NCBI RefSeq assembly: GCF_046271865.1
Contig: NZ_CP176580.1
Coordinates: 310,001 to 374,000, forward strand
Length of the DNA: 64,000 nt
From: Nitrincola salilacus
Lineage (GTDB): Bacteria; Pseudomonadota; Gammaproteobacteria; Pseudomonadales; Balneatricaceae
Direction of reading: 5' to 3'
In this document: in pieces, positions 1 to 8,732 of the stretch
Numbering within the stretch: position 1 is the first letter of the stretch
How the letters are laid out: each line of letters starts with the position of its first letter
The notes under the pieces: generated by a model
Told to the model about the DNA's origin: nothing
What the model saw: only the letters and a program-made list of their open reading frames with translations
Databases searched by the model: none
Position numbers and translations under genes: made by a program

Positions 1-1
1 T

Positions 2-700
2 TCTTCTGTCGGTGGCAAGACTGGAGTCAACCATCCGCTGGGCAAGAATATGATTGGTGCCTTTTATCAGCCGCAAGCTGTTATTGCCGATACCTCTGTT
101 CTGAGCTCCTTGCCGTCACGTGAGTTGTCAGCGGGGCTGGCTGAAGTGATCAAGTATGGTTTGATTTACGACCCCCGCTTTTTCGAGTGGCTGGAACAGC
201 ATATGGAAGGTCTGCGTGCAGGTGATGAGCAGCTGCTGGCCCAGGCGATTCACCGCTCCTGCGAGATCAAGGCGGAAGTGGTGGCCGAGGATGAGCGTGA
301 AACCGGCATACGTGCCTGGCTGAATCTTGGGCATACCTTCGGACATGCGATAGAAACCGAGATGGGTTATGGTAACTGGCTGCATGGCGAGGCAGTGGGC
401 GCGGGAACCATGATGGCCGCGGATCTGTCAATGCGTCTGGGCTGGCTCAAGCAACAGGATGTAGATCGGATTCGTGCTATTCTGGTTGCAGCAGGTTTGC
501 CTGTGTTGCCACCCGACAGCATGTCAGCGGAGCGTTTCTGTGAGCTGATGTCAGTTGATAAGAAAGTACTGGATGGACAGTTGCGTCTGGTGCTGCTTAA
601 ATCGATCGGTGAAGCGACCGTAACCGACCAGTTTCCGGCCGCACTGCTGCAACAGACTCTGAGTGCAGGTAAACTCCTGGGCCAGATCACCAACACTTGA
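2..700 (+). CDS. aroB: 3-dehydroquinate synthase, 3' part
   Basis: This is the C-terminal part of AroB, which converts DAHP to 3-dehydroquinate in the shikimate pathway using NAD and a divalent metal. The frame is open from base 2 and begins inside the conserved stretch SSVGGKTGVNHPLGKN, so the start codon lies before the window. Downstream the metal-binding region NLGHTFGHAIE and the following HGEAVGAG are intact, as expected of an active enzyme. It ends 12 bases before the damX-like gene on the same strand, so the two are probably co-transcribed. The order aroB, damX-like, gltB, gltD matches Pseudomonas. Identity is very secure; only the 5' end is missing. Confidence 0.96.
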   Translation, partial: SSVGGKTGVNHPLGKNMIGAFYQPQAVIADTSVLSSLPSRELSAGLAEVIKYGLIYDPRFFEWLEQHMEGLRAGDEQLLAQAIHRSCEIKAEVVAEDERETGIRAWLNLGHTFGHAIETEMGYGNWLHGEAVGAGTMMAADLSMRLGWLKQQDVDRIRAILVAAGLPVLPPDSMSAERFCELMSVDKKVLDGQLRLVLLKSIGEATVTDQFPAALLQQTLSAGKLLGQITNT

Positions 701-712
701 TCAGGTTGCTCT

Positions 713-2461
713 ATGGCGCTGTCTTCTCTACCTTATGTTGAACCACCTTCGCGCATGCAGCTTACCGATAAGCTGCGCCATATGGCTCGTTTTTCAGATT
801 TTGTCATTTTGTTGCTGGGCGATGTCGGCAGTGGCAGAACAACCCTTCTTCAGCAGCTGCTGCCGCTTGACGAGGACACCTCCCAGCGAATTGTTCAGGT
901 AACGCTGACCAAGCCAACCGATGTCACGACGCTGTTGATAGAGCTTGTGGCTGCCATGGCGTTGGAGTGCTCGGCGACTGCGGATAATCGTGAGCGTCTG
1001 ACGGAGGTTCACAAGCAGGCCAAAGCTTTGGCTGAGCTTGAAATTACTCTGCAGATCTTTGTCGATGACGCTGATCTACTGACAGACAATGCCCTGGAGT
1101 TACTGACAGGCTTTACTCAGATAGAGCGCGGTGCTCCGCATCTTCTGATGACCGCCCAGCCCCCATTTGAACAACGCCTGCTGGATATGGGGGTTACACA
1201 GCGCTTGGATGGCTATCAGCATGTTCAGATTCTGCACCCTTTCGAACCCGAAGAGGCTGAAGCTTTTGTGGCGGCTTTGCTACCTGATGGTGTGGATATC
1301 AAGCCAAGATTACTCAAGCAGCTTATCGACAGGAGTGATGGCAATCCCGGTAGTTTGCGAGCCGGTGTGATTGGATTGCTGAAAAAGGGCGGGGTTGTTA
1401 AAGCTGCGAAAAGTACAGATGCTGATAAAGCGATGATTGCAGCTTCGGAAGGGGTGTCGCGTGGGGCTTCAGCTGTTGCATCCAGAGTTAAAGCTTTTCC
1501 CCTGCCACCCATGCATCTGGCGGGAATTGCGCTGGTGCTGCTGGCGATTACAGGCGTTGCTTTATGGCAGTTTCTGCCCTCAGAGTCTTCGGCGCCAAAT
1601 GAAACGCAGCGGCTGTCAATTCCTCTTGAGGTATCGTCGCTGCCAAGTCCCATAGTCACTGCGCCAGAGTCCGAAATACGCGATGAGCTAGCACAGCGCC
1701 TGTCCGAGCAAGAGGCAAGGCTCCAGGGGGATGCTGTGACTATTGATCTGGCTACGGGTGGCATTCCGCTGGAGGAGGTGGATGAACCTGTGCAGGTAGG
1801 AGAGGACGACGATGTTCAGAATAGTGAGGAGCTGGCCGCATCCGAACCAGAGTCTGTGGAGGATGTGGCGGTCGTAGAGTCAGCTCCGGCATCATCAGTA
1901 CCCGTTTCAGAAGCACCGCCTGTGCCATCTACCACAACCGCACCATCTGCTGGGCAGGCGCCTCCTGGACGTGCCAGTCAATCTCAGGCAGCATTACCTG
2001 CACCTGCACCTGCACCTGCACCTGCACCTGCACCTGCACCTGCACCTGCGCCAGAACCAGAACCAGAACCAGAACCCGAGGTAGCAGCGACACCGCCATC
2101 TGCCTCAGCACCGGCTCCAGAGGTGCGTCCGGCACAGCCTGTTTCTTCTTCTCAGCATCCGATGTTGCGCGAGGAGGAGTTGTTGGGATGGCCAGATTCC
2201 GGTTACACCCTGCAGATGCTGGGCGCAAGGTCAGAACAGAGTGTTGTGAGATTTATTGAGTCTCAGCAGGAGAAGCACCGATTCTATTACTTTAAGACTA
2301 TTTTCCGAGAGCAGCCCTGGCATGTGATCGTGTATGGTCAATACCCAACGCGTGCTGCTGCCATGTCGGCGGTATCGACCTTGCCAGGCGAATTACAGTC
2401 TTTGCAGCCTTGGGCGCGCAGTATTTCAGGTGTCAAGGCCGATATTGGCAAAAAACCTTAA
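713..2461 (+). CDS. damX: DamX-like AAA ATPase / SPOR-domain membrane protein
   Basis: This 582-residue protein combines an N-terminal AAA-type ATPase region (Walker A GDVGSGRTT, residues 36-44), one predicted membrane helix near residues 268-290, a long acidic then Ala/Pro- and Glu/Pro-rich linker (about 300-480), and a C-terminal SPOR domain (about 495-575). SPOR domains bind denuded peptidoglycan at the division septum, and DamX-type proteins are inner-membrane cell-division accessories. The AAA part resembles ExeA/GspA-like ATPases, so this is the longer DamX form found next to aroB in Pseudomonas. The linker is encoded partly by a hexanucleotide tandem repeat. The start is the ATG 12 bases after aroB with a weak AGG upstream. 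The domain reading is secure; the exact cellular role is inferred. Confidence 0.85.
   Translation: MALSSLPYVEPPSRMQLTDKLRHMARFSDFVILLLGDVGSGRTTLLQQLLPLDEDTSQRIVQVTLTKPTDVTTLLIELVAAMALECSATADNRERLTEVHKQAKALAELEITLQIFVDDADLLTDNALELLTGFTQIERGAPHLLMTAQPPFEQRLLDMGVTQRLDGYQHVQILHPFEPEEAEAFVAALLPDGVDIKPRLLKQLIDRSDGNPGSLRAGVIGLLKKGGVVKAAKSTDADKAMIAASEGVSRGASAVASRVKAFPLPPMHLAGIALVLLAITGVALWQFLPSESSAPNETQRLSIPLEVSSLPSPIVTAPESEIRDELAQRLSEQEARLQGDAVTIDLATGGIPLEEVDEPVQVGEDDDVQNSEELAASEPESVEDVAVVESAPASSVPVSEAPPVPSTTTAPSAGQAPPGRASQSQAALPAPAPAPAPAPAPAPAPAPEPEPEPEPEVAATPPSASAPAPEVRPAQPVSSSQHPMLREEELLGWPDSGYTLQMLGARSEQSVVRFIESQQEKHRFYYFKTIFREQPWHVIVYGQYPTRAAAMSAVSTLPGELQSLQPWARSISGVKADIGKKP
1996..2074 (+). repeat. 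hexanucleotide microsatellite in the damX-like linker
   Basis: Nine perfect copies of ACCTGC (1996-2049) are followed by one base and four copies of CCAGAA (2051-2074). They encode alternating Pro-Ala and then Pro-Glu. Because the unit is six bases, slippage would change linker length without shifting the reading frame. Confidence 0.95.
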
Positions 2462-2560
2462 TGTTTATATATAACAAATACCTATAATAAATTTCCTGCT
2501 TATTTAATGCCTGATTTGGATCGTAAACTGATCTGAATCAGGATCTGTGCTGTCTAAAAT

Positions 2561-2589
2561 TTGTCCCGGAAGCACATGAGGTGTAAAAT
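2561..2589 (+). promoter_or_regulatory. probable sigma70 promoter of gltBD
   Basis: TTGTCC at 2561-2566 and TAAAAT at 2584-2589 are separated by exactly 17 bases, close to the sigma70 consensus, and lie about 90 bases before gltB. A second AT-rich TATAAT (2483-2488) lies further upstream without a clear -35. This is a pattern match only. Confidence 0.45.
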
Positions 2590-2681
2590 CGATTCCCCTT
2601 TTCGCCTGTTACACACGCATTGAGGTCGTATACGCGATATTAACGCATTGATGTAAAAGAACTTTTTAGTGAGATTGGCTT

Positions 2682-5600
2682 ATGAGCAATGGTCTGTATC
2701 GCCACGGTGAGTTTAAAGACAACTGTGGCTTTGGCCTGATGGCACACATGCAGGGTCATGCCAGTCATGAACTGCTGCAGAAAGCAATTGAAGCACTGGC
2801 TTGCATGACTCACCGTGGTGGTATCGCGGCAGATGGCAAAACCGGTGATGGTTGTGGTCTGTTGATGCAGAAACCGGATGCGTTTCTGCGTGCCGTCGCC
2901 AAAGAGGAGCTGCAGGTTGAGCTGGGAGCTCACTATGCTGTAGGGATGGTGTTTCTGTCCAGGGAGCCTGGACTTGCAGACGCAGCTCGTCAGTGCCTGA
3001 ACAGCGAGCTGGAAGCGCAGGGGCTGGCCGTGCAAGGCTGGCGCGTGGTTCCAACCGATAACAGCTGCCTTGGGCCGATTGCCAAAGATACCTTGCCTGC
3101 CATTGAGCAGGTTTTTATTGATGCGAAGGGTAAAACGGAACGTGAATTCGTAACCAGTCTGTTTATCGCACGTCGCAAGGCCGAACAAGGCCTGGAGTCA
3201 GATCCGGACTTCTATATCTGTAGTCTCTCGGATAAAGTCATCTCCTACAAAGGATTGATGATGCCTGTGGATCTTCCCAGTTTTTACAAAGACCTGGGTG
3301 ATGCAAGGTTGGAAACAGCTATCTGTACTTATCACCAACGTTTCTCAACCAATACAGCGCCACGTTGGCCGCTGGCGCAACCTTTTCGCTTTCTTGCCCA
3401 CAATGGCGAGATCAATACTATCGATGGCAACCGGAACTGGGCCAGAGCGCGCAGCAATAAATTCGTTACCCCGCATCTGCCCAATGTGGAAGATCTGCAA
3501 CCTATCGTGAACACCACTGGTTCTGACTCATCCAGTATGGATAACATGTTGGAGTTTCTTCTGGTGGGCGGCATGGATATTTATCGTGCAGTACGCATGA
3601 TTGTGCCACCGGCGTGGCAGAACGTGGAGACAATGGACTCCAATCTGCGTGCCTTCTATGAATACAACTCCATGCATATGGAGCCATGGGATGGTCCGGC
3701 CGGTATGGTCATGACCGATGGTCGCTACGCGGTCTGCATGCTGGACCGTAACGGCTTACGTCCCTCTCGCTGGGTGATGCTGAAGCAGGGCTATATCTGC
3801 ACGGCGTCCGAGATCGGTGTATTTGATTACAAACCCGAAGATATCGTGGCGCAGGGTCGTGTCGGACCGGGTCAGATACTGACCATCGACACCGAAACCG
3901 GCGAAGTGCTGCATACACCGGATATCGATGCCAAACTCAAAAGCCGCCAGCCTTATCGCAAGTGGCTGAAAGAAAATGCGATGCGTCTGGAACAGACCAT
4001 GAGCTTTGTGGAGGAATCACAGTCTTTCCGTGAGATGGCGACGGAAGAGATCAAGATCCACATGAAAATGTTCCAGGTCACCTTCGAAGAGCGTGATCAG
4101 GTGATCCGTCCTCTGGGTGAAAGCGGAATGGAAGCGGTCGGCTCAATGGGCGACGACAAGCCGATGGCAGTCTTGTCCAAGCGTATCCGCTCGCCTTACG
4201 ATTACTTCCGTCAGCAGTTCGCGCAGGTTACCAACCCGCCGATCGATCCGCTGCGTGAAGCGATCGTCATGTCGCTCGAAACCTGCATAGGCGTTGAGCG
4301 TAACGTGTTTGAGGAGAGCCCTCAGCATGCACGTCGTGTGATCCTGAGCTCACCGGTTCTGTCTGCCAGCAAGTTCCGCAGAGTGCGTAACAACACGGTC
4401 GGTGACTTTGATTCCATTGATCTCGATCTGCAATACGATCCGGCGATCGGTCTGGAGCAGGCGATCCGTGACCTGTGTGACAAGGCAGAAAAAGCTGTAT
4501 TGGATAACAAGGTAATCCTGATCCTGACCGATGCCTATCTGCAGCGAGGCAAATTGCCGATTCATGCCGCGATGGCAACCGGGGCAGTACATCATCACCT
4601 GGTGGGCAAGGGGCTCAGAACCAACACCAATATCGTGGTCGAAACCGGTACAGTGCGTGATCCGCACCACTTTGCCGTACTCTTCGGTTTTGGTGCCACG
4701 GCGGTTTACCCTTATCTGGCGTATCGTGTCCTGAACGATCTGTGTCGTACCAATGAACTGACCAACGATCCATTGCGTGCGCATGAAAACTACCGCAAAG
4801 GGATCAACAAGGGGCTGATGAAGATCCTGTCGAAAATGGGGATCTCCACCATCGCGTCCTATCGTGGTGCGCAGTTGTTTGAAGCGGTCGGCCTGTCGAG
4901 TGAGATAGTCAGTCTCTGCTTCACTGGTGTTGCCAGCCGCATTGAAGGTGCTCGTTTTGAGCACTTCCAGTTCGAACAGAACCTGCTGGCCAAAGAGGCC
5001 TGGAGTGCTCGCAAGCCGATACAGCAGGGCGGTCTGTTGAAATATGTGCATGGCGGTGAGTATCACGCCTACAACCCGGACGTGGTTACCTCTATCCATC
5101 AGGCAGTCTCCATGGGGGACGCCAAGGCTTACCAGCGCTATGCCGATCTGGTTAACAAGCGCGGTGTCGCCACGATCCGTGACCTGTTTGCGATTCGCAA
5201 GGATATCAAGCCGATCCCGTTGGATCAGGTTGAGCCAGCAGACAAGCTGTTCCCGCGCTTTGATACCGCGGCCATGTCACTCGGTGCTTTGTCGCCCGAG
5301 GCCCATGAGGCGCTGGCAGTAGCGATGAATGAACTGGGTGGCCGCTCCAACTCCGGTGAGGGCGGCGAAGATCCGGCGCGTCATGGCACTATTAAACGTT
5401 CCAAGATCAAGCAGATCGCCTCAGGGCGTTTCGGTGTTACACCGGAATACCTGATGAGCGCCGATGTCATGCAGATCAAGGTGGCACAGGGGGCCAAGCC
5501 GGGTGAGGGTGGTCAGTTGCCGGGTGGTAAGGTGAATGAACTGATCGCTCGGCTGCGTTACTCCGTGCCTGGTGTGACCCTGATATCACCACCACCGCAT

Positions 5601-7136
5601 CATGATATCTACTCGATTGAGGATCTGGCGCAGCTGATTTTCGACCTCAAGCAGATCAATCCTGAAGGCTTGGTATCAGTCAAACTGGTATCGCGTCCCG
5701 GTGTTGGTACGATTGCCTGTGGTGTGGCCAAGGCCTATGCCGACCTCATCACCATCTCTGGCTATGATGGTGGCACAGCGGCATCCCCGCTGACCTCCAT
5801 TCACTATGCCGGTTCGCCCTGGGAGCTGGGTCTTGCGGATGCGCATCAGGCACTGCGTGCTAATCAGTTGCGCGGCAAGATCCGTCTGCAGACAGATGGC
5901 GGCCTGAAAACCGGCCTGGATGTCGTCAAGGCGGCAATGTTGGGTGCGGAAAGCTTCGGCTTCGGCACCATGCCGATGGTCGCGCTGGGTTGTAAATACC
6001 TGCGTATCTGCCATCTCAACAACTGTGCAACCGGTGTCGCGACGCAACGTGCCGATCTGCGTGAAGAGCATTTCCGTGGCACGGTCGAGATGGTCAAGAA
6101 TTTCTTCCGCTTTATCGCGGAAGAAACTCGTGTGCTGATGGCTCAATTGGGTGTCCGCACCATGGATGAACTGGTAGGTCGTACCGATCTGCTGGAGATT
6201 CTTGAGGGCGAGACAGACAAACAGCGCTATCTGGATCTGACGCCGATTCTCAGCAAAGCGGGCGTGCCGGATGAGTATCCGCAGACCTGTCAGCAGGAGA
6301 GAAACCAGCCGTATGACCCGGGCAGCCTGAATGATCGGATGCTGGAGCTGGCTGGCGATGCTATCGAAGCCAAGAGTGGTGGTGAGTGGGAGCTTAAGAT
6401 CACTAACTGTGATCGTTCCGTCGGTGCTCGTACCTCTGGTTTTATCGCCAGCCACCATGGCAATCTGGGCATGAATGATCAACCTGTGATATTCAACTTC
6501 CGTGGTCATGCCGGGCAATCCTTCGGTGTCTGGAACGCCGGTGGTCAGCACCTCTATCTGGAAGGTGATGCCAACGACTATGTCGGTAAAGGGATGTCCA
6601 GCGGCAAGATCGTGTTGCGCCCGTTCAAAGGAGTCACCTTCAAAACGCATGAAACCGCTATCATGGGCAACACCTGCCTTTATGGCGCGACCGGCGGCAA
6701 GCTGTTTGCAGCGGGCCATGCCGGTGAGCGTTTCGCGGTGCGTAACTCAGGTTGCCATGCCGTGATTGAAGGCGCTGGCGATCACTGCTGCGAATACATG
6801 ACGGGCGGTATGGTGACGGTACTGGGCAAAACCGGCTACAACTTCGGTGCAGGTATGACCGGTGGCTTTGCCTATGTGCTGGATCTGGACAACAGCTTTG
6901 TGGATAAGTACAACCACGAACTGGTGGATATCCACCGTGTTGCGCCTGAGCAGATGGAGGCGTATCGCAACCACCTGCGCTCAGTCATTATCGAATTTAC
7001 CCGTGAAACAGGCAGCGCCTGGGGGCGTGAGATCCTCGACAACTTCGATGATCTGATTGGTAAGTTCTGGCTGGTCAAGCCCTATGCAACCGGGCTCAAT
7101 GAACTGCTGAACAGCATTCGCAAGCGCCCGGAATAA
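2682..7136 (+). CDS. gltB: glutamate synthase (NADPH) large subunit
   Basis: GltB is the alpha subunit of NADPH-glutamate synthase, which transfers the glutamine amide to 2-oxoglutarate to give two glutamates. At 1484 residues it has the usual length. The N-terminal class II glutamine amidotransferase domain would be exposed by removal of a 14-residue propeptide, leaving Cys15 (DNCGFGL) as the nucleophile. A central domain and an FMN-binding synthase domain follow. The 3Fe-4S cluster cysteines are visible near residues 1104-1115 in CKYLRICHLNNC, and a C-terminal beta-helix domain of GxxxG-type repeats ends the protein. It is followed 70 bases later by gltD, the partner subunit. Identity is secure. 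Confidence 0.97.
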   Translation: MSNGLYRHGEFKDNCGFGLMAHMQGHASHELLQKAIEALACMTHRGGIAADGKTGDGCGLLMQKPDAFLRAVAKEELQVELGAHYAVGMVFLSREPGLADAARQCLNSELEAQGLAVQGWRVVPTDNSCLGPIAKDTLPAIEQVFIDAKGKTEREFVTSLFIARRKAEQGLESDPDFYICSLSDKVISYKGLMMPVDLPSFYKDLGDARLETAICTYHQRFSTNTAPRWPLAQPFRFLAHNGEINTIDGNRNWARARSNKFVTPHLPNVEDLQPIVNTTGSDSSSMDNMLEFLLVGGMDIYRAVRMIVPPAWQNVETMDSNLRAFYEYNSMHMEPWDGPAGMVMTDGRYAVCMLDRNGLRPSRWVMLKQGYICTASEIGVFDYKPEDIVAQGRVGPGQILTIDTETGEVLHTPDIDAKLKSRQPYRKWLKENAMRLEQTMSFVEESQSFREMATEEIKIHMKMFQVTFEERDQVIRPLGESGMEAVGSMGDDKPMAVLSKRIRSPYDYFRQQFAQVTNPPIDPLREAIVMSLETCIGVERNVFEESPQHARRVILSSPVLSASKFRRVRNNTVGDFDSIDLDLQYDPAIGLEQAIRDLCDKAEKAVLDNKVILILTDAYLQRGKLPIHAAMATGAVHHHLVGKGLRTNTNIVVETGTVRDPHHFAVLFGFGATAVYPYLAYRVLNDLCRTNELTNDPLRAHENYRKGINKGLMKILSKMGISTIASYRGAQLFEAVGLSSEIVSLCFTGVASRIEGARFEHFQFEQNLLAKEAWSARKPIQQGGLLKYVHGGEYHAYNPDVVTSIHQAVSMGDAKAYQRYADLVNKRGVATIRDLFAIRKDIKPIPLDQVEPADKLFPRFDTAAMSLGALSPEAHEALAVAMNELGGRSNSGEGGEDPARHGTIKRSKIKQIASGRFGVTPEYLMSADVMQIKVAQGAKPGEGGQLPGGKVNELIARLRYSVPGVTLISPPPHHDIYSIEDLAQLIFDLKQINPEGLVSVKLVSRPGVGTIACGVAKAYADLITISGYDGGTAASPLTSIHYAGSPWELGLADAHQALRANQLRGKIRLQTDGGLKTGLDVVKAAMLGAESFGFGTMPMVALGCKYLRICHLNNCATGVATQRADLREEHFRGTVEMVKNFFRFIAEETRVLMAQLGVRTMDELVGRTDLLEILEGETDKQRYLDLTPILSKAGVPDEYPQTCQQERNQPYDPGSLNDRMLELAGDAIEAKSGGEWELKITNCDRSVGARTSGFIASHHGNLGMNDQPVIFNFRGHAGQSFGVWNAGGQHLYLEGDANDYVGKGMSSGKIVLRPFKGVTFKTHETAIMGNTCLYGATGGKLFAAGHAGERFAVRNSGCHAVIEGAGDHCCEYMTGGMVTVLGKTGYNFGAGMTGGFAYVLDLDNSFVDKYNHELVDIHRVAPEQMEAYRNHLRSVIIEFTRETGSAWGREILDNFDDLIGKFWLVKPYATGLNELLNSIRKRPE

Positions 7137-7206
7137 GCATGCCAGGGTATGATTATCGGCAGTACCTGGCCCCTGAGCGGGTCAGGTCTCCTGAAGAGGT
7201 ATTAAA

Positions 7207-8640
7207 ATGACTGAACGTCTGAGTAATGACTTCCAGTTTATGGATGTGGGCCGTAAAGGGCCCAAGAAAATCACGGCATCTGTACGTAAAAAGCAGTTCG
7301 CCGAGATCTATGAGCCTTTTCGGCCCAAAGATGCTGCCAGCCAGTCACATCGCTGTCTGGAGTGTGGTAACCCCTATTGCGAATGGAAATGCCCGGTACA
7401 CAACTTCATCCCCAACTGGCTGAAACTGGTGACCGAAGGCAACATCATGGAAGCGGTGGAGCTGAGCCATCAGACCAACACCCTGCCAGAAGTCTGTGGT
7501 CGTGTCTGTCCGCAGGATCGTCTGTGTGAAGGGGCTTGTACCCTGAATGATGGCTTCGGTGCCGTGACCATCGGCTCGGTCGAGAAATATATCACCGACA
7601 CCGCGTTTGCGATGGGCTGGCGTCCGGATATGAGCCACGTGGTCTGGACTGACAAGAAAGTCGCCGTGATCGGTGCCGGCCCTGCCGGTCTTGGCTGTGC
7701 CGATATTCTGGTGCGTAACGGCGTGCGCCCTGTGGTGTTTGATCGCTACCCCGAGATCGGCGGCCTGCTGACCTTCGGTATTCCGGAGTTCAAGCTGGAA
7801 AAAGACGTCATGGTACGTCGTCGCAAGGTGTTTGAAGGCATGGGCGTTGAGTTTCGTCTCAATACCGAAGTCGGCAAAGACATCAGCATGGAAAAACTGC
7901 TGGAACAGTATGATGCAGTCTTCCTTGGCATGGGTACCTACACTTATATGAAAGGTGGCTTCCCCGGCGAAGATCTGGATGGCGTTTACGAAGCACTGCC
8001 GTTCCTGATCTCCAACGTCAACCACTGCCTGGGTTTTGAAAAGAGCCCTGAGGAGTTCATCAATCTGAACGGCAAGCGTGTGGTTGTGCTCGGTGGTGGC
8101 GACACGGCGATGGACTGCAACCGTACGTCGATCCGTCAGGGTGCCAAGTCGGTGACTTGTGCCTATCGTCGTGATGAAGCCAATATGCCGGGCTCACGCA
8201 ACGAAGTGGTGAACGCACGGGAAGAGGGCGTTAAATTCGCCTTCAATCGTCAGCCGATTGAAGTGGTTGGTGAAAACGGCAAGGTGGTAGGCATCAAGGT
8301 GGTCACTACCCGCATGGGTGAGCCGGATGAGAATGGCCGTCAGCGTGCGGAAGTAGTGGAAGGATCGGAAGAGGTTCTGCCAGCCGATGCTATTTTGATC
8401 GCCTTTGGTTTCCGCCCGAGTCCTGCACCCTGGTTTACCGAGTTCGGTATTGATATGCATGAAGATGGCCGTATCCATACCAGCGGTACGCCGAATCAGG
8501 CAGATCGCTTCGCCTTCCAGACCAGCAACCCGAAAGTGTTTGCCGGTGGTGATATGGTGCGCGGCTCCGACCTGGTCGTGACAGCGATCGATGAAGGGCG
8601 CCGGGCTGCTGAGGGGATTCTGGACTATCTTGAAGTCTGA
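7207..8640 (+). CDS. gltD: glutamate synthase (NADPH) small subunit
   Basis: GltD is the beta subunit that takes electrons from NADPH through FAD and passes them by 4Fe-4S clusters to GltB. The 477-residue protein has N-terminal cluster cysteines (C50, C53, C58, C62 in CLECGNPYCEWKC, then a second group in CGRVCPQDRLCEGAC). The FAD-binding dinucleotide motif is GAGPAG and the NADPH-binding motif is GGGDTAMDC. An AGAGG ribosome-binding site precedes the ATG by a normal spacing. The gene is followed by a strong bidirectional terminator and then by the end of a minus-strand pilin operon. In Pseudomonas the next gene would be hemE, which here lies about 24 kb away. Confidence 0.97.
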   Translation: MTERLSNDFQFMDVGRKGPKKITASVRKKQFAEIYEPFRPKDAASQSHRCLECGNPYCEWKCPVHNFIPNWLKLVTEGNIMEAVELSHQTNTLPEVCGRVCPQDRLCEGACTLNDGFGAVTIGSVEKYITDTAFAMGWRPDMSHVVWTDKKVAVIGAGPAGLGCADILVRNGVRPVVFDRYPEIGGLLTFGIPEFKLEKDVMVRRRKVFEGMGVEFRLNTEVGKDISMEKLLEQYDAVFLGMGTYTYMKGGFPGEDLDGVYEALPFLISNVNHCLGFEKSPEEFINLNGKRVVVLGGGDTAMDCNRTSIRQGAKSVTCAYRRDEANMPGSRNEVVNAREEGVKFAFNRQPIEVVGENGKVVGIKVVTTRMGEPDENGRQRAEVVEGSEEVLPADAILIAFGFRPSPAPWFTEFGIDMHEDGRIHTSGTPNQADRFAFQTSNPKVFAGGDMVRGSDLVVTAIDEGRRAAEGILDYLEV

Positions 8641-8680
8641 TCCCGCATTGTTGAATAGAAAGTGAAATGAAAAGTGAAGT

Positions 8681-8719
8681 AAAAAGCCGACAAGCGTGCA
8701 AACGCATGTCGGCTTTTTT
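8681..8719. terminator. bidirectional intrinsic terminator between gltD and pilY1
   Basis: The arms AAAAAGCCGACA (8681-8692) and TGTCGGCTTTTTT (8707-8719) form a GC-rich hairpin flanked by A-runs and T-runs, so it can stop transcription from both the plus-strand gltBD and the converging minus-strand pilin operon. Confidence 0.9.
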
Positions 8720-8732
8720 GTTATTTCAGTGT

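Noticed and set aside
5676..6719. 347-codon minus-strand frame within gltB
   Set aside because: Antisense to conserved GltB coding sequence with no family resemblance.
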